A stretch of 52,423 nt of DNA, taken from an uncultured Mycolicibacterium sp. (lineage in GTDB: Bacteria > Actinomycetota > Actinomycetes > Mycobacteriales > Mycobacteriaceae). Below, one piece after another: positions 1 to 8,955 of the stretch. Positions within the stretch are counted from its first letter, which is position 1. Every line of letters starts with the position of its first letter. The stretch is taken from contig CAMFLL010000003.1 of NCBI GenBank assembly GCA_945957405.1, forward strand, positions 1 to 52,423, given 5' to 3'. The notes under the pieces were generated by a model that was given only the letters and a program-made list of their open reading frames with translations, was not told the DNA's origin and ran no database searches. Both the position numbers and the translations under genes were made by a program.

Positions 1-209
1 GGTGGTATCCGATCGTGACGTTCTGGCAGGTGGGCGCGGACGTCACCAACGCCAGTGGGGTGCCGGGCGGACACGGGCACAACTACGGTAAATCGGTGCT
101 CGACGGCTGGGTGGCCGTGGCCCCGCCACCTGGTTGGACCTCGGCTGACACCGACCGGATCGCCAACGCGCTCGACGAGACCGCAGACGAGGACGGGCCC
201 GAGTATTGA
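1..209 (+). CDS. Alpha/beta-hydrolase family protein, C-terminal fragment
   Basis: Only the last 68 or so codons are in the window; the reading frame is open from the first base to TGA at 207-209. The visible tail contains GVPGGHGHNYG followed by WVAVAPPPGWTSADTDRI. I recall this GHGHNYG ending from the actinobacterial membrane alpha/beta-hydrolase family (Abhydrolase_9), which has an N-terminal membrane part and a cytoplasmic or periplasmic hydrolase domain. The stop codon overlaps the ATG of the next gene (TGATG), so the two are probably co-transcribed and translationally coupled. The family assignment rests on one motif; the catalytic part lies outside the window. Confidence 0.65.
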   Translation, partial: WYPIVTFWQVGADVTNASGVPGGHGHNYGKSVLDGWVAVAPPPGWTSADTDRIANALDETADEDGPEY

Positions 210-859
210 TGTGGGCGTTCACGAGTCGTGGGACTGCACGTCGTGGGCGGGCGGTGGTTCTGGCTGCCGCTCTCGTGGCCTACAGCGCGACAGTCGGACT
301 GCAGTGGCCCGGCCGCCGGCATCCGGTGGTGCAAGCCGCCCTGGGCACGGCGCTGGCGGCCTCGAGCTGTGCCCGGTTGGGATTACGGGGCAACACGCTG
401 CGCTCAGGGATCCGGTACGGCGTGGCGAGTGCGGCCGTCGTTTCTTCGGCCGTGGCGATCTCCACCGCGATCACACCCGTGCGCCGTGCCATGGTGGCCC
501 GCACCCTTCCTGAGCCGGCGTGGAGATGGCTGGCCGTCGAGATCCCGTTGGGGACAGTGTGGTCCGAAGAAACCGCCTACCGCGGCGCGCTCGCGACCAC
601 GGCGGCCCATGCGTTCGGCCCGGCACGGGGACGACTGCTGCAGGCCCTGGCGTTCGGGCTGTCGCATATCGTCGACGCCCGTGGCGCAGGCGAACCGCTC
701 GCCGGCACGGTGCTGGTGACCGGGGCCGCGGGCTGGGTGTTCGGTTGGCTCGCCGAGCGTTCCGGCAGCATCATCGCGCCGTTCCTGGCGCACCTTGCCG
801 CCAATGAGGCCGGCGCACTCGCGGCGCTGGTGGTGCAGCGTCGGGTGACCAGTGACTAG
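209..859 (+). CDS. CPBP-family intramembrane metalloprotease (CAAX-protease-like)
   Basis: This 216-residue, strongly hydrophobic protein carries the CPBP (Abi) family signature: EETAYRG (the EExxxR motif, about residue 120), FGLSHI about 30 residues later, and HLAANEAG near the C-terminus (HxxxN type). In the family these glutamates and histidines sit in transmembrane helices and coordinate the catalytic metal. Members process prenylated or other membrane proteins; the substrate here is unknown. I chose ATG 209 because it overlaps the upstream stop; a TTG at 206 is in frame one codon earlier. Confidence 0.8.
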   Translation: MWAFTSRGTARRGRAVVLAAALVAYSATVGLQWPGRRHPVVQAALGTALAASSCARLGLRGNTLRSGIRYGVASAAVVSSAVAISTAITPVRRAMVARTLPEPAWRWLAVEIPLGTVWSEETAYRGALATTAAHAFGPARGRLLQALAFGLSHIVDARGAGEPLAGTVLVTGAAGWVFGWLAERSGSIIAPFLAHLAANEAGALAALVVQRRVTSD

Positions 860-887
860 ACGTCGCCCTCGTTCCTCGGTCGCATCG

Positions 888-1316
888 TCACTCGACGTTC
901 CTACTGTGCGCCTTGAGTTGATGCGGTTCGGTCTCGGTGTCGTCGATGCCGAAGCTGATGATCCGCGTCGGTGTGATCCGGATGATCGCGGTGTCCAGTT
1001 CATCGCCGTTGGGTTCCGTCCGGGCCTGTCCGATCCACGCCTGTTCGGCGGTGCCGCGGATCTCCAGGCACCGGACCCGCCACGGGTCACGCGACGCGAT
1101 ATCGTCGACGACGAACGCAACTCGGTTGTTGGACTTCAGGTTCCGGAACTTCCGGCTCTTCGACATCCGGTAGCCGTGGATGTCGATGGTGCCCAGGTCG
1201 GCGTTGTAATCGAATCCCACCGGGCTGTTTTGCACGCCGCCGTCGGGTGCGATGGTTGCGAGACGGCCGAGTGTGGACGAGCGCAGGTACTCGATCTCGA
1301 ACGGTTTGAACGTCAT
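888..1316 (-). CDS. PPOX-class (F420-dependent) flavin/deazaflavin-binding protein
   Basis: The 142-residue product begins MTFKPFEIEYLRSSTLGRLA and has the split beta-barrel pattern of pyridoxamine-phosphate-oxidase-like proteins: an N-terminal 'LATIAPDGGVQNSPVGF' strand pair, then 'KSRKFRNLKSNNRVAFVVDD' and 'RCLEIRGTAEQ'. Mycobacterial members of this small family commonly bind F420 or FMN and reduce diverse substrates; neither the cofactor nor the substrate can be read from the sequence. A GTG lies directly upstream of the chosen ATG (1317-1319). It faces the CPBP gene, with convergent 3' ends 28 bp apart. Confidence 0.8.
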   Translation of the reverse strand: MTFKPFEIEYLRSSTLGRLATIAPDGGVQNSPVGFDYNADLGTIDIHGYRMSKSRKFRNLKSNNRVAFVVDDIASRDPWRVRCLEIRGTAEQAWIGQARTEPNGDELDTAIIRITPTRIISFGIDDTETEPHQLKAHSRNVE

Positions 1317-1349
1317 CACCCCACGCTAAAACCTCAATGACAGTTGACG

Positions 1350-2555
1350 TCAAGGGTTGATGGTGTATTCGCCCACCTGCCGCCCCCAGATGTACTCGTT
1401 GAACATGGGCTGTCCGAGTTCGAGGTGGTTGTAGGGCGCGATACTCGCACCGGTGTCCATCACCAGATATGGCGCCGGCCACAGCTCGCGGGTGATCGAC
1501 TGCCAGCAGCCGGGACGGCCGCCGGGTCCACCCTTGGCGCCCAGCCGGGGCAGGTTGTCGGGATAGATGTAGGGCGCCTCGGCGCCTTCGGCACCGGCAC
1601 CGCTGGCGCTGGCCAGCGAGTACCCGTTGCCACCGAGCGCATCGGCCACCCGCGGCGCCACCTCGGCGTAGTTGCGCAGTGTGCAGAACAACGACGGGCT
1701 GTACTCGTCGAGCAGTCCGGTCGTGGTGACCATGTCGGCCGCCCCGCGGATCAGATACGGCCCGGCGCGGCCGACGATATCGGCCCCGGTGTTGCCGAAA
1801 CCCACCGACGCCAGCAGTGCCGCGTCCACTTCGCCACGCTGCCCGTCGACCGTGCGGGCTGTGGTGACGGCATTGTCCAGAGCGGTCCACAGATCGGGTG
1901 ATGCGTCGACGTAGGTGTCGGCGAGTGCGGTCAGGGCGCGCACGTCCTGATGTAGCTGCGGCAGCTGCGGATTCAGGTCGCCGAGGACCAGGTTCGCATC
2001 GGTCAGCGATCGGCCGAACCGCCCGCCGAGGCCGGTCAGCCCTTCGGCGGCGGCCGAGAGTGTGGTGTTCAGCCGCACCGGGTCCACCTTCTCCGAGATG
2101 GACAGGATGGTCTGGAACAGTGTGTTGAACTCGGTGCTCACAGTGCGGACGGTGATCGGCTCGGTACTGGAAATATGCTGTGGTGATGGACGTTTCGGTG
2201 ACGTGAAGGACACGTATTTGTTGCCGAATACCGTGGTGGCGGTGATGTCGGCGACGACGTTGGCGGGGATGGCGGTCGCGAGCCGGGGGTCGAGCTCGAG
2301 CAGCAGCCGGGCCGTGGTGACGCCGTTCACCACGTCACTGTCGACGTCGGCGACGCGGCCGACCGCAACGCCGTTGTAGGTCACCTTGGCGCCCGGTTCC
2401 ATCACCAGCCCTGCCCGGTCAGCCCGCAGCGTCACCGTCATGCGATCGGAGAACGTGCCCCGGAACTGGCCGTAGACCACCGCTGAGAGGGCGACCAGGA
2501 GGACCAACAACACCACGCCCGCGATCCGGTACGGCGGCCGTCCCCGCGGTTCCAT
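1350..2555 (-). CDS. Orphan MCE-family (MlaD-domain) lipid-transport protein
   Basis: This 401-residue protein has an N-terminal transmembrane helix (IAGVVLLVLLVALSAVVYG) and then the MlaD/MCE domain (DRMTVTLRADRAGLVMEPGAKV, GVAVGRVADVD), followed by the alpha-helical region and a C-terminal MCE-type tail with PDNLPRLGAKGGPGG. MCE proteins normally form hexameric lipid-transfer tubes between inner and outer membrane and are encoded as six paralogues with two YrbE permeases. Here a single MCE gene stands alone. Start ATG 2555 has GGGGGGA about six bases upstream; the reading frame stays open further upstream, but that part overlaps the divergent SCP gene and looks non-coding. Confidence 0.88.
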   Translation of the reverse strand: MEPRGRPPYRIAGVVLLVLLVALSAVVYGQFRGTFSDRMTVTLRADRAGLVMEPGAKVTYNGVAVGRVADVDSDVVNGVTTARLLLELDPRLATAIPANVVADITATTVFGNKYVSFTSPKRPSPQHISSTEPITVRTVSTEFNTLFQTILSISEKVDPVRLNTTLSAAAEGLTGLGGRFGRSLTDANLVLGDLNPQLPQLHQDVRALTALADTYVDASPDLWTALDNAVTTARTVDGQRGEVDAALLASVGFGNTGADIVGRAGPYLIRGAADMVTTTGLLDEYSPSLFCTLRNYAEVAPRVADALGGNGYSLASASGAGAEGAEAPYIYPDNLPRLGAKGGPGGRPGCWQSITRELWPAPYLVMDTGASIAPYNHLELGQPMFNEYIWGRQVGEYTINP

Positions 2556-2604
2556 CGGTACGACGTCCCCCCGTCCGGTCTGCTGTGTCTGAGACCCTAG
2601 GGGT

Positions 2605-2991
2605 ATGGCCACCCGCCGCACCGCCGATCCGGCGAAGACCCGCGAGGCAGTTCTTGCAGTACGGCCGTGGCTTGACGACGATGCGGCACCCGCCCCGGAC
2701 CGTGCCCTGGTCGCCGATGCCGTGCGCTTGACCGCCAGGACGCTGGCAGCGGTGGCGCCGGGAGCTTCCGTCGAGGTGCGGATACCGCCGTTCGTCGCGG
2801 TGCAGTGCATTGCCGGGCCACGGCATACGCGGGGGACGCCCCCCAACATCGTCGAAACCGACCCCAAGACCTGGCTGCGCCTGGCCGTGGGACTGGACGA
2901 GGTGGGCGCCGCGGCGGCGTCGGGCCGACTTCAACTGTCGGGCTCGCGGGCGGGTGAGATCGCGACGTGGCTGCCGGTGGTCTCCGCCTGA
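2605..2991 (+). CDS. SCP-like (bacterial sterol carrier protein family) protein, Rv0807-type
   Basis: The small 128-residue protein (MATRRTADPAKTREAVLAVR...) contains VEVRIPPFVAVQCIAGPRHTRGTPPN and a C-terminal 'LSGSRAGEIATWLPVV'. This matches the protein conserved next to purF in mycobacteria (Rv0807), which belongs to a bacterial sterol-carrier-protein-like family. The role is undefined; a maleylpyruvate-isomerase/SCP-type fold is inferred. It is divergent from the MCE gene with a 49-bp gap and convergent with the DoxX-like gene, whose stop lies directly after its own. Confidence 0.75.
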   Translation: MATRRTADPAKTREAVLAVRPWLDDDAAPAPDRALVADAVRLTARTLAAVAPGASVEVRIPPFVAVQCIAGPRHTRGTPPNIVETDPKTWLRLAVGLDEVGAAAASGRLQLSGSRAGEIATWLPVVSA

Positions 2992-4335
2992 CTACCGGAA
3001 GTACGGGTAGTCCTGGACCCAATGGAACCCGCGGTTATTGAGGGTGAAGCTGTCGGGGTCGACGAGTCGCAGTGCGATGGTCACGGGCTGGCCGCCGACG
3101 GAGCCGTCGAGGACCAGATCCTCTGGTGCCGGCCTGTGGTAGTGAAACCGGGCAAGCAGTCCCGGGTCGGTCGGTGCCGTCAGAGTGAGCTCCTTGTCTG
3201 CGGGGTCGACGGTGGCCTGAACCGACACCAGTTCGCCGTCCATCCGCTGCACAGTCGCAGCTGACTGGCTGTCGAAAACAAGGCGCTGCCAACGGTTTTC
3301 ATCAGTGGTCAGTGGTGCGACCGGTTTGCCTGCACGGTTGAACTCCGTTACCGACCAGATTCCGTACAGTTCAGGCCTGGCTTGTCCGCCGCCGAACTCG
3401 TGCCATGCCATCCACGAGGCCTGGATCAGGCCGGTCAACACCCAGAGTCCGATCACCATCTGCGCCACCGCGGCGACACGGTTTCGCCGCGAATCCGCGA
3501 AGAGCAGCGGCTGGGTGGCCGGTTGCGCGGGCCGCGCCAGCACCAGCACGTTCGCCAGCCGGCCGGCCTGGGGAAGCAGTACCACCGCACTGGCCACCAG
3601 AAGGTGGAAGGACAGGATTTTGACCGGCACGTCGAACGTCATGTTGAGCAGGAAGATCTGCGTCGCCGAGGCCAGGCTCAGCAGCGCACCGAGCGTCGCG
3701 GTCCGTGGAATGAACAACAACAGACCCGCGGCGACCTCGACAGAGCCGAGCAGCATTTCGTAGACGGGCGAGCTACCGACTTGCAGCCACAGCACCGACA
3801 GTGGGCTGAAGTCACCGAAGGGTTGCAACAATGCCGACAGCGGCGGTTCGGGCATCTGCGTGGGGATGACCTTGGCCAGCCCGTAGAACAACATCTGACC
3901 GCCCAGGCAGAGCCTCAGGAAAACCAGGAACCAGCTGAACAAGCGGTGGTAGCTGTCGCGGTGTCGATCCAGGAGCGACCACAGCGCCGTGACCACGGCC
4001 GAGATGACGAGGAGGCAGAAGACCAACATCCACGTGGCGGGTTGGTCGCCGCTGCCCGAATCGGCATGCAATGACGTGTCGACGCCGAAAATCCATCGGC
4101 CGAGCGAACGGGTCGCCGGGTCCACCGCGATCATCTGCCACAGCACGGCGTAGTCGGGCAGAAGTCGGCCCAGCACCCCGGTGAACACGAACAAGATCTG
4201 CGGAAAGAGCAGGCAGAACAGCGTGAAATAGCAGAAGCAGAACCGGAACGCCACCCTGGTCACCGGGTGCCACGGTGTCGGCGAATGCGGTTTCGGTATC
4301 GCCTCGGGCCGGGCTTGTCCCACCGTCGCTGGCAT
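2992..4335 (-). CDS. DoxX-like multi-pass membrane protein with C-terminal soluble domain
   Basis: The 447-residue protein has several hydrophobic helices in its first 300 residues, including 'LRLCLGGQMLFYGLAKVIP' and 'YEMLLGSVEVAAGLLLFIPRTATLGALL', the core of the DoxX/DoxD-like fold. The last 130 residues are soluble and rich in beta-strand-type sequence ending in VQDYPYFR. Function is unknown; DoxX proteins are associated with membrane redox or quinol processes. I chose ATG 4335 because GGGAGG is seven bases upstream; ATG 4341 abuts that ribosome-binding site and is unlikely. Confidence 0.7.
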   Translation of the reverse strand: MPATVGQARPEAIPKPHSPTPWHPVTRVAFRFCFCYFTLFCLLFPQILFVFTGVLGRLLPDYAVLWQMIAVDPATRSLGRWIFGVDTSLHADSGSGDQPATWMLVFCLLVISAVVTALWSLLDRHRDSYHRLFSWFLVFLRLCLGGQMLFYGLAKVIPTQMPEPPLSALLQPFGDFSPLSVLWLQVGSSPVYEMLLGSVEVAAGLLLFIPRTATLGALLSLASATQIFLLNMTFDVPVKILSFHLLVASAVVLLPQAGRLANVLVLARPAQPATQPLLFADSRRNRVAAVAQMVIGLWVLTGLIQASWMAWHEFGGGQARPELYGIWSVTEFNRAGKPVAPLTTDENRWQRLVFDSQSAATVQRMDGELVSVQATVDPADKELTLTAPTDPGLLARFHYHRPAPEDLVLDGSVGGQPVTIALRLVDPDSFTLNNRGFHWVQDYPYFR

Positions 4336-4636
4336 CGTCATCCCTCCCGGCGCAAACGTGAGGCACGTCACGTTCCCGGCGGGCGCATGGGACGGTGCGC
4401 CGCGCTCCCGGTGCCCGCTGTGACACCTGCGACCCTACTCGACCCAGGCCGCGCCGCACGTCGGCGACCCGTTGGTTATGTTGGTGCACAACGCCTTTCG
4501 ATGCCATCGAGCGTGGCCCGCGGATCCGCGTCGTGGGCTGTTCCCGGAGGGACGGAATGGAATCCCGTGGTGATCGGTTGAGCAGAGCGCGTGTTTCGCG
4601 TCCAACGCGCCGTCGATTGGACGAAAGAGCCTGCTG

Positions 4637-6238
4637 ATGCCCGTAAACTGGTCCCTGCTAACCCACCGCGCCTCATGGAGCAGCCCTATCGTGACAGCCC
4701 AACCGATAGACCTCGAGAATTCACCACGCGAAGAGTGCGGCGTATTCGGGGTCTGGGCCCCAAGTGAAGAGGTCGCGAAGCTGACCTACTACGGCCTCTA
4801 TGCGCTGCAACACCGCGGCCAGGAAGCCGCGGGTATCGCAGTCGCAGACGGCACCCAGGTGCTGGTCTTCAAGGACCTCGGGCTGGTCAGCCAGGTGTTC
4901 GACGAGCAGACCCTGGCCGCGATGCCGGGTCACGTCGCCATCGGGCACTGCCGGTACTCCACCACCGGCTCCACGACCTGGGAAAACGCACAACCGGTGT
5001 TCCGCAACACCGCGGCCGGGACGGGCGTCGCCCTCGGTCACAACGGCAACCTGGTCAACACCACCGAACTTGCCGCCCGGGCACGTGAGGCGGGCCTGAT
5101 GGGCAACGGCGCGACGGTTGCGGCCACCACAGACTCCGACATCCTCGGTGCGCTGCTGGCGCACGGCGCGGCCGACTCCACCCTGGAACAGGCCGCGCTC
5201 GAACTGCTGCCCACCGTGCGCGGCGCGTTCTGCCTGACCTTCATGGACGAGAACACGCTGTATGCCGCACGTGACCCGCACGGCGTGCGCCCGCTGTCGC
5301 TCGGCCGGCTGGATCGCGGCTGGGTGGTCGCGTCGGAGACCGCCGCCCTCGACATCGTCGGTGCCTCATTTGTCCGTGATATCGAACCCGGCGAACTGCT
5401 CGCCATCGATGCCGACGGGGTCCGCTCGACGCGGTTCGCCAACCCCACACCCAAGGGCTGCGTATTCGAGTACGTGTACCTGGCCCGGCCCGACAGCACC
5501 CTGGTGGGACGGTCGGTGCACTCGACGCGCGTGGACATCGGGCGGCGGTTGGCCCGCGAGATGCCCATCGACGCCGACCTGGTGATCGGCGTCCCCGAAT
5601 CCGGAACGCCCGCAGCGGTCGGCTACGCCCAGGAGTCCGGCATCCCGTTCGGCCAGGGCCTGATGAAGAACGCCTATGTGGGGCGGACCTTCATCCAGCC
5701 ATCGCAGACCATCCGGCAGCTCGGCATCCGCCTCAAACTGAACCCGCTGCGCGAGATGATCCGCGGTAAGCGCCTGATCGTCGTCGACGACTCGATCGTC
5801 CGCGGCAACACCCAGCGTGCCCTGATTCGGATGTTGCGTGAGGCGGGCGCCCTTGAGGTGCACGTACGCATCGCGTCACCGCCGGTGAAGTGGCCGTGCT
5901 TCTACGGGATCGACTTCGCCTCACCCGCCGAACTCATCGCCAACGCGGCCAACGCGGACGGGTCTCAGGGTGAGCTGCTCGACGCCGTCCGTCACGCGAT
6001 CGGCGCCGACACCCTGGGGTACATCTCGCTCGACGGGATGATCAGCGCCACCGAGCAGCCCGCATCACGGTTGTGCTGTGCATGTTTCGACGGCAACTAC
6101 CCGATCGAACTGCCCAGTGAGAGTGCGCTCGGCAAGAACGTCATCGAGCACATGCTGGCCAGCGCCGCCCGCGCCGGTGGCGCGCCGGTCGGTGTGCAGT
6201 CCGACAACGACAACGTCTCCGCCCTGCGCCGCCCCTGA
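4637..6238 (+). CDS. purF: Amidophosphoribosyltransferase (glutamine PRPP amidotransferase)
   Basis: PurF catalyses the first committed step of purine synthesis, making 5-phosphoribosylamine from PRPP and glutamine. The protein (533 residues) shows a short propeptide before the N-terminal nucleophile, REE-CGVFGVWA (Cys34 in this numbering), the glutaminase domain (GHCRYSTTG, GHNGNLVN) and the phosphoribosyltransferase domain with the PRPP loop VVDDSIVRGNT. Cysteines in PPVKWPCFYGID and RLCCACFDGNYP match the [4Fe-4S] cluster ligands of the Bacillus-type enzyme. A GTG at 4691 with GGAG upstream is an alternative start that still keeps the propeptide. The 301 bp upstream hold no convincing gene. 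Confidence 0.97.
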   Translation: MPVNWSLLTHRASWSSPIVTAQPIDLENSPREECGVFGVWAPSEEVAKLTYYGLYALQHRGQEAAGIAVADGTQVLVFKDLGLVSQVFDEQTLAAMPGHVAIGHCRYSTTGSTTWENAQPVFRNTAAGTGVALGHNGNLVNTTELAARAREAGLMGNGATVAATTDSDILGALLAHGAADSTLEQAALELLPTVRGAFCLTFMDENTLYAARDPHGVRPLSLGRLDRGWVVASETAALDIVGASFVRDIEPGELLAIDADGVRSTRFANPTPKGCVFEYVYLARPDSTLVGRSVHSTRVDIGRRLAREMPIDADLVIGVPESGTPAAVGYAQESGIPFGQGLMKNAYVGRTFIQPSQTIRQLGIRLKLNPLREMIRGKRLIVVDDSIVRGNTQRALIRMLREAGALEVHVRIASPPVKWPCFYGIDFASPAELIANAANADGSQGELLDAVRHAIGADTLGYISLDGMISATEQPASRLCCACFDGNYPIELPSESALGKNVIEHMLASAARAGGAPVGVQSDNDNVSALRRP

Positions 6239-6255
6239 TTCGTCGGCAGTCACGA

Positions 6256-7251
6256 CTACTTCTTCAACAACCGCCGCAGCGGATGGCTGCGCGCCGGCCC
6301 CGCCCAGCCCGGGTCCAGTTCCGACAGTGCCTCGTCGCGACCCTCGGCGTCGTCCAGCGCCAGCTCGACCGCCTTCCGGTACCCCGTCAGCCCGCCCGCA
6401 GGGCGAGCGATGACGGCGTCGATGTCGTGCTCTTTGACCACCGCGTCGCAGTGCAACGATTCGACCAGCGGCCGGGCCAGGCCGGGTGGAATGGGGGTCA
6501 CCAGCCCGACCCACCAGCTCGCGATCGTCGGGGTGAGGAACGGCAGCACGACGATCCGGCGTCGGTGCAGTCCGGCTGACTCCGCGTACACCTGCATCAT
6601 GTCGCCGTACTCGAGCACGTCGGGTCCGCCGATATCCCATGCGCGCGACTCGGGCACATCGGCGTCGGCGGCGGCCGCCAGGTAGTACAACGCATCGCTG
6701 ATGGCGATCGGCTGGATGGTGTTGTGCACCCATTTCGGGGTGGTCATGACGGGCAGCCGGTCAGTGAGATGGCGAATCATCTCGAATGACGCCGACCCCG
6801 AGCCCACCACGACGCCGGCCTGCAACACGATGGTCTCGACACCGGACTCCATCAGCACGTCGCCGACCGCGGTGCGTGACGCCAGATGCGGCGACAGTTC
6901 CACACCGGGCGGGTGCAGTCCGCTGAGGTACACGATGCGCGACACACCCGCGGTCCGGGCCGCGGCGGCGACGTTGTCCGCCGAACGGCGTTCGGCCTCG
7001 GCGAAGTCACGCTCGGTGCCCATCGAGTGCACCAGGTAATAGACGACGTCGACGTCCTGGAAGGCATCGACCAGTGAGGCCCGGTACCCGAGATCGCCGC
7101 GGACCACCTCGACCCGCCGCCGCCACGGCACATCGTCGAGTTTGTGCGGGCTGCGGGCCAGCGCGCGCACCTCCTGGCCGTTGTCGAGCAGACGCGGAAT
7201 CAGGCGGCTTCCGATGTAACCGGTGGCGCCGGTGACCAGGCAGCGGGTCAG
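6256..7251 (-). CDS. NAD(P)-binding NmrA/SDR-type epimerase-like protein, probable CTG start
   Basis: The product (331 residues) begins (M)TRCLVTGATGYIGSRLIPRLLD, the GxxGxxG dinucleotide-binding motif of atypical short-chain dehydrogenases, followed by VYYLVHSMG and 'SRIVYLSGLHP'. It has the size of the mycobacterial NmrA-like proteins with a C-terminal extension. No ATG or GTG lies near the true N-terminus: the codon before TRCLVTG is CTG (7251-7249), with AAGGA six bases upstream, so a rare CTG start is the best reading. The frame continues upstream to 7476, but that part has no recognisable domain. Substrate unknown. Confidence 0.78.
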   Translation of the reverse strand: MTRCLVTGATGYIGSRLIPRLLDNGQEVRALARSPHKLDDVPWRRRVEVVRGDLGYRASLVDAFQDVDVVYYLVHSMGTERDFAEAERRSADNVAAAARTAGVSRIVYLSGLHPPGVELSPHLASRTAVGDVLMESGVETIVLQAGVVVGSGSASFEMIRHLTDRLPVMTTPKWVHNTIQPIAISDALYYLAAAADADVPESRAWDIGGPDVLEYGDMMQVYAESAGLHRRRIVVLPFLTPTIASWWVGLVTPIPPGLARPLVESLHCDAVVKEHDIDAVIARPAGGLTGYRKAVELALDDAEGRDEALSELDPGWAGPARSHPLRRLLKK

Positions 7252-7324
7252 GGTAGGTCCTTTCTCGTCCCCGATCTGTGGGTGCGGTCGGATTTCCCCG
7301 GCCCGCCGCACCCGAAACCGGCCG

Positions 7325-7798
7325 TCAGGAGTAGCCGCAACCAGGATCGGCGGCGTCCTGGGCAAGCGGGGCGCCCGCCGGATCGATGTAGAGCACCTGC
7401 ATGACCAGCGGTGTGTCGCCCAGATTGCGCCCGATGTGAACATGGTCCGGACCGGTGGCCTCGGTGATCGGGTCACCGGGCTGATAGATGCCGTCGAGCG
7501 TGCACTGCGCGGTGTCGTGGGTCAGCGTGCCCGCCTTGATGACGCCGAAAAGTCGCCCCTGATGCCAATGCCAACCCGTGGATCCGCCCGGCTGGATGGT
7601 GATCTCACGCATGATGTAGTCGACACCGTCGACGGTGGACTGCACCAACACCTCGGCGCTGACTCCGTCGGCGGGTGTGGCCGAGGCCGCCGCTGGGAAT
7701 ACCAGGCAGGTGGCGACCGTGACCCAGATCACCAGAATTCGAACGCCGATCATGGTCGGCAACAGTGCCACAGTCAGAGGCTGGGTGATGCGTGACAT
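7325..7798 (-). CDS. Secreted cupin-domain protein
   Basis: The 157-residue protein has an N-terminal signal sequence (ILVIWVTVATCLVFPAAASA, cleavage likely after ASA) and a small beta-barrel core with GWHWHQG and a second 'GPDHVHIGRN' motif, the two histidine-containing cupin motifs. It probably binds a metal in the cell envelope; the ligand is unknown. Two cysteines, one central (TAQCTLDG) and one C-terminal (DPGCGYS), could form a disulfide outside the cell. An alternative start at ATG 7753 would give a shorter, more typical signal peptide; neither start has a clear ribosome-binding site. Confidence 0.75.
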   Translation of the reverse strand: MSRITQPLTVALLPTMIGVRILVIWVTVATCLVFPAAASATPADGVSAEVLVQSTVDGVDYIMREITIQPGGSTGWHWHQGRLFGVIKAGTLTHDTAQCTLDGIYQPGDPITEATGPDHVHIGRNLGDTPLVMQVLYIDPAGAPLAQDAADPGCGYS

Positions 7799-7861
7799 AC
7801 AGCAAGTTCAGGCCCACGGTCGGATGCCGTCGTGGACACCGGCCCGGTAGATTGAGGCCCG

Positions 7862-8935
7862 ATGACCGAGCGCGCTGAAGACACTGCCATCTCCTACGCG
7901 TCGGCGGGGGTTGATATCGAAGCGGGCGACCGCGCCGTCGAACTGTTCAAGCCACTGGCCGCCAAGGCCAGCAGGCCGGAAGTTCGGGGCGGGCTCGGCG
8001 GATTCGCCGGACTGTTCGCCTTGCGCAGCGGCTACCGCGAACCACTGCTGGCGGCGTCCACCGACGGGGTGGGCACCAAACTCGCGATCGCCCAGGCCAT
8101 GGACAAGCACGACACCGTCGGCCTGGACCTGGTTGCGATGGTGGTCGACGACCTGGTGGTGTGCGGTGCCGAGCCGCTCTTCCTGCAGGACTACATCGCG
8201 GTCGGGCGCACGGTGCCCGAACGGGTCCAGGCGATCGTCGCTGGTATCGCCGAAGGCTGTGTGCAGGCCGGCTGCGCGCTGCTCGGCGGCGAGACCGCCG
8301 AGCACCCCGGGCTCATGGAACCCGATCACTACGATCTGTCGGCCACCGGTGTGGGCGTTGTCGAAGCAGATGATGTGCTCGGCCCAGACCGGGTACGCCC
8401 CGGTGACGTCATCATCGGTATGGGTTCATCAGGCCTGCACTCCAACGGATACTCGCTGGCCCGCAAGGTCCTGCTCGAGATCGACCGGATGGACCTGGCC
8501 GGCCACGTCGAGGAATTCGGCCGGTCGCTGGGCGAAGAACTCCTGGAGCCGACGCGCATCTACGCCAAGGACTGCCTGGCGCTGGCAGCCGAAACCCAGG
8601 TGCGGACGTTCTGCCATGTCACGGGCGGTGGACTGGCCGGCAACCTCGAGCGGGTCATGCCGCCGGGGCTGGTCGCGGAACTCGACCGCGGCACCTGGAC
8701 CCCGGCGCCCCTCTTCGGAATGATCGCCCAGCGCGGCCGCATCGAGCGCGCCGAGATGGAGAAGACCTTCAACATGGGCGTCGGAATGGTCGCCGTGGTC
8801 GCGCCGGAGGACACCGACCGCGCCTTGGCGATCCTGACCGCTCGCCACCTCACCTGCTGGACGATGGGTACCGTCGCCAAAGGCAAGAAGGATGGTGCGC
8901 GCGCCGAATTGGTGGGGCGGCACCCGAGGTTCTGA
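7862..8935 (+). CDS. purM: Phosphoribosylformylglycinamidine cyclo-ligase (AIR synthetase)
   Basis: PurM closes the imidazole ring in purine synthesis (FGAM + ATP to AIR). The 357-residue product shows ISYASAGVDIEAGDRAV, the conserved STDGVGTKL and MVVDDLVVCGAEPLFLQDY segments, LLGGETAEHPGLM and the C-terminal domain with HVTGGGLAGNLERV and FNMGVGMV. These are the nucleotide- and phosphate-binding loops of the PurM family. It lies downstream of purF, separated by two minus-strand genes. Confidence 0.97.
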   Translation: MTERAEDTAISYASAGVDIEAGDRAVELFKPLAAKASRPEVRGGLGGFAGLFALRSGYREPLLAASTDGVGTKLAIAQAMDKHDTVGLDLVAMVVDDLVVCGAEPLFLQDYIAVGRTVPERVQAIVAGIAEGCVQAGCALLGGETAEHPGLMEPDHYDLSATGVGVVEADDVLGPDRVRPGDVIIGMGSSGLHSNGYSLARKVLLEIDRMDLAGHVEEFGRSLGEELLEPTRIYAKDCLALAAETQVRTFCHVTGGGLAGNLERVMPPGLVAELDRGTWTPAPLFGMIAQRGRIERAEMEKTFNMGVGMVAVVAPEDTDRALAILTARHLTCWTMGTVAKGKKDGARAELVGRHPRF

Positions 8936-8955
8936 GGACGTCAGAACGGAGCGCG

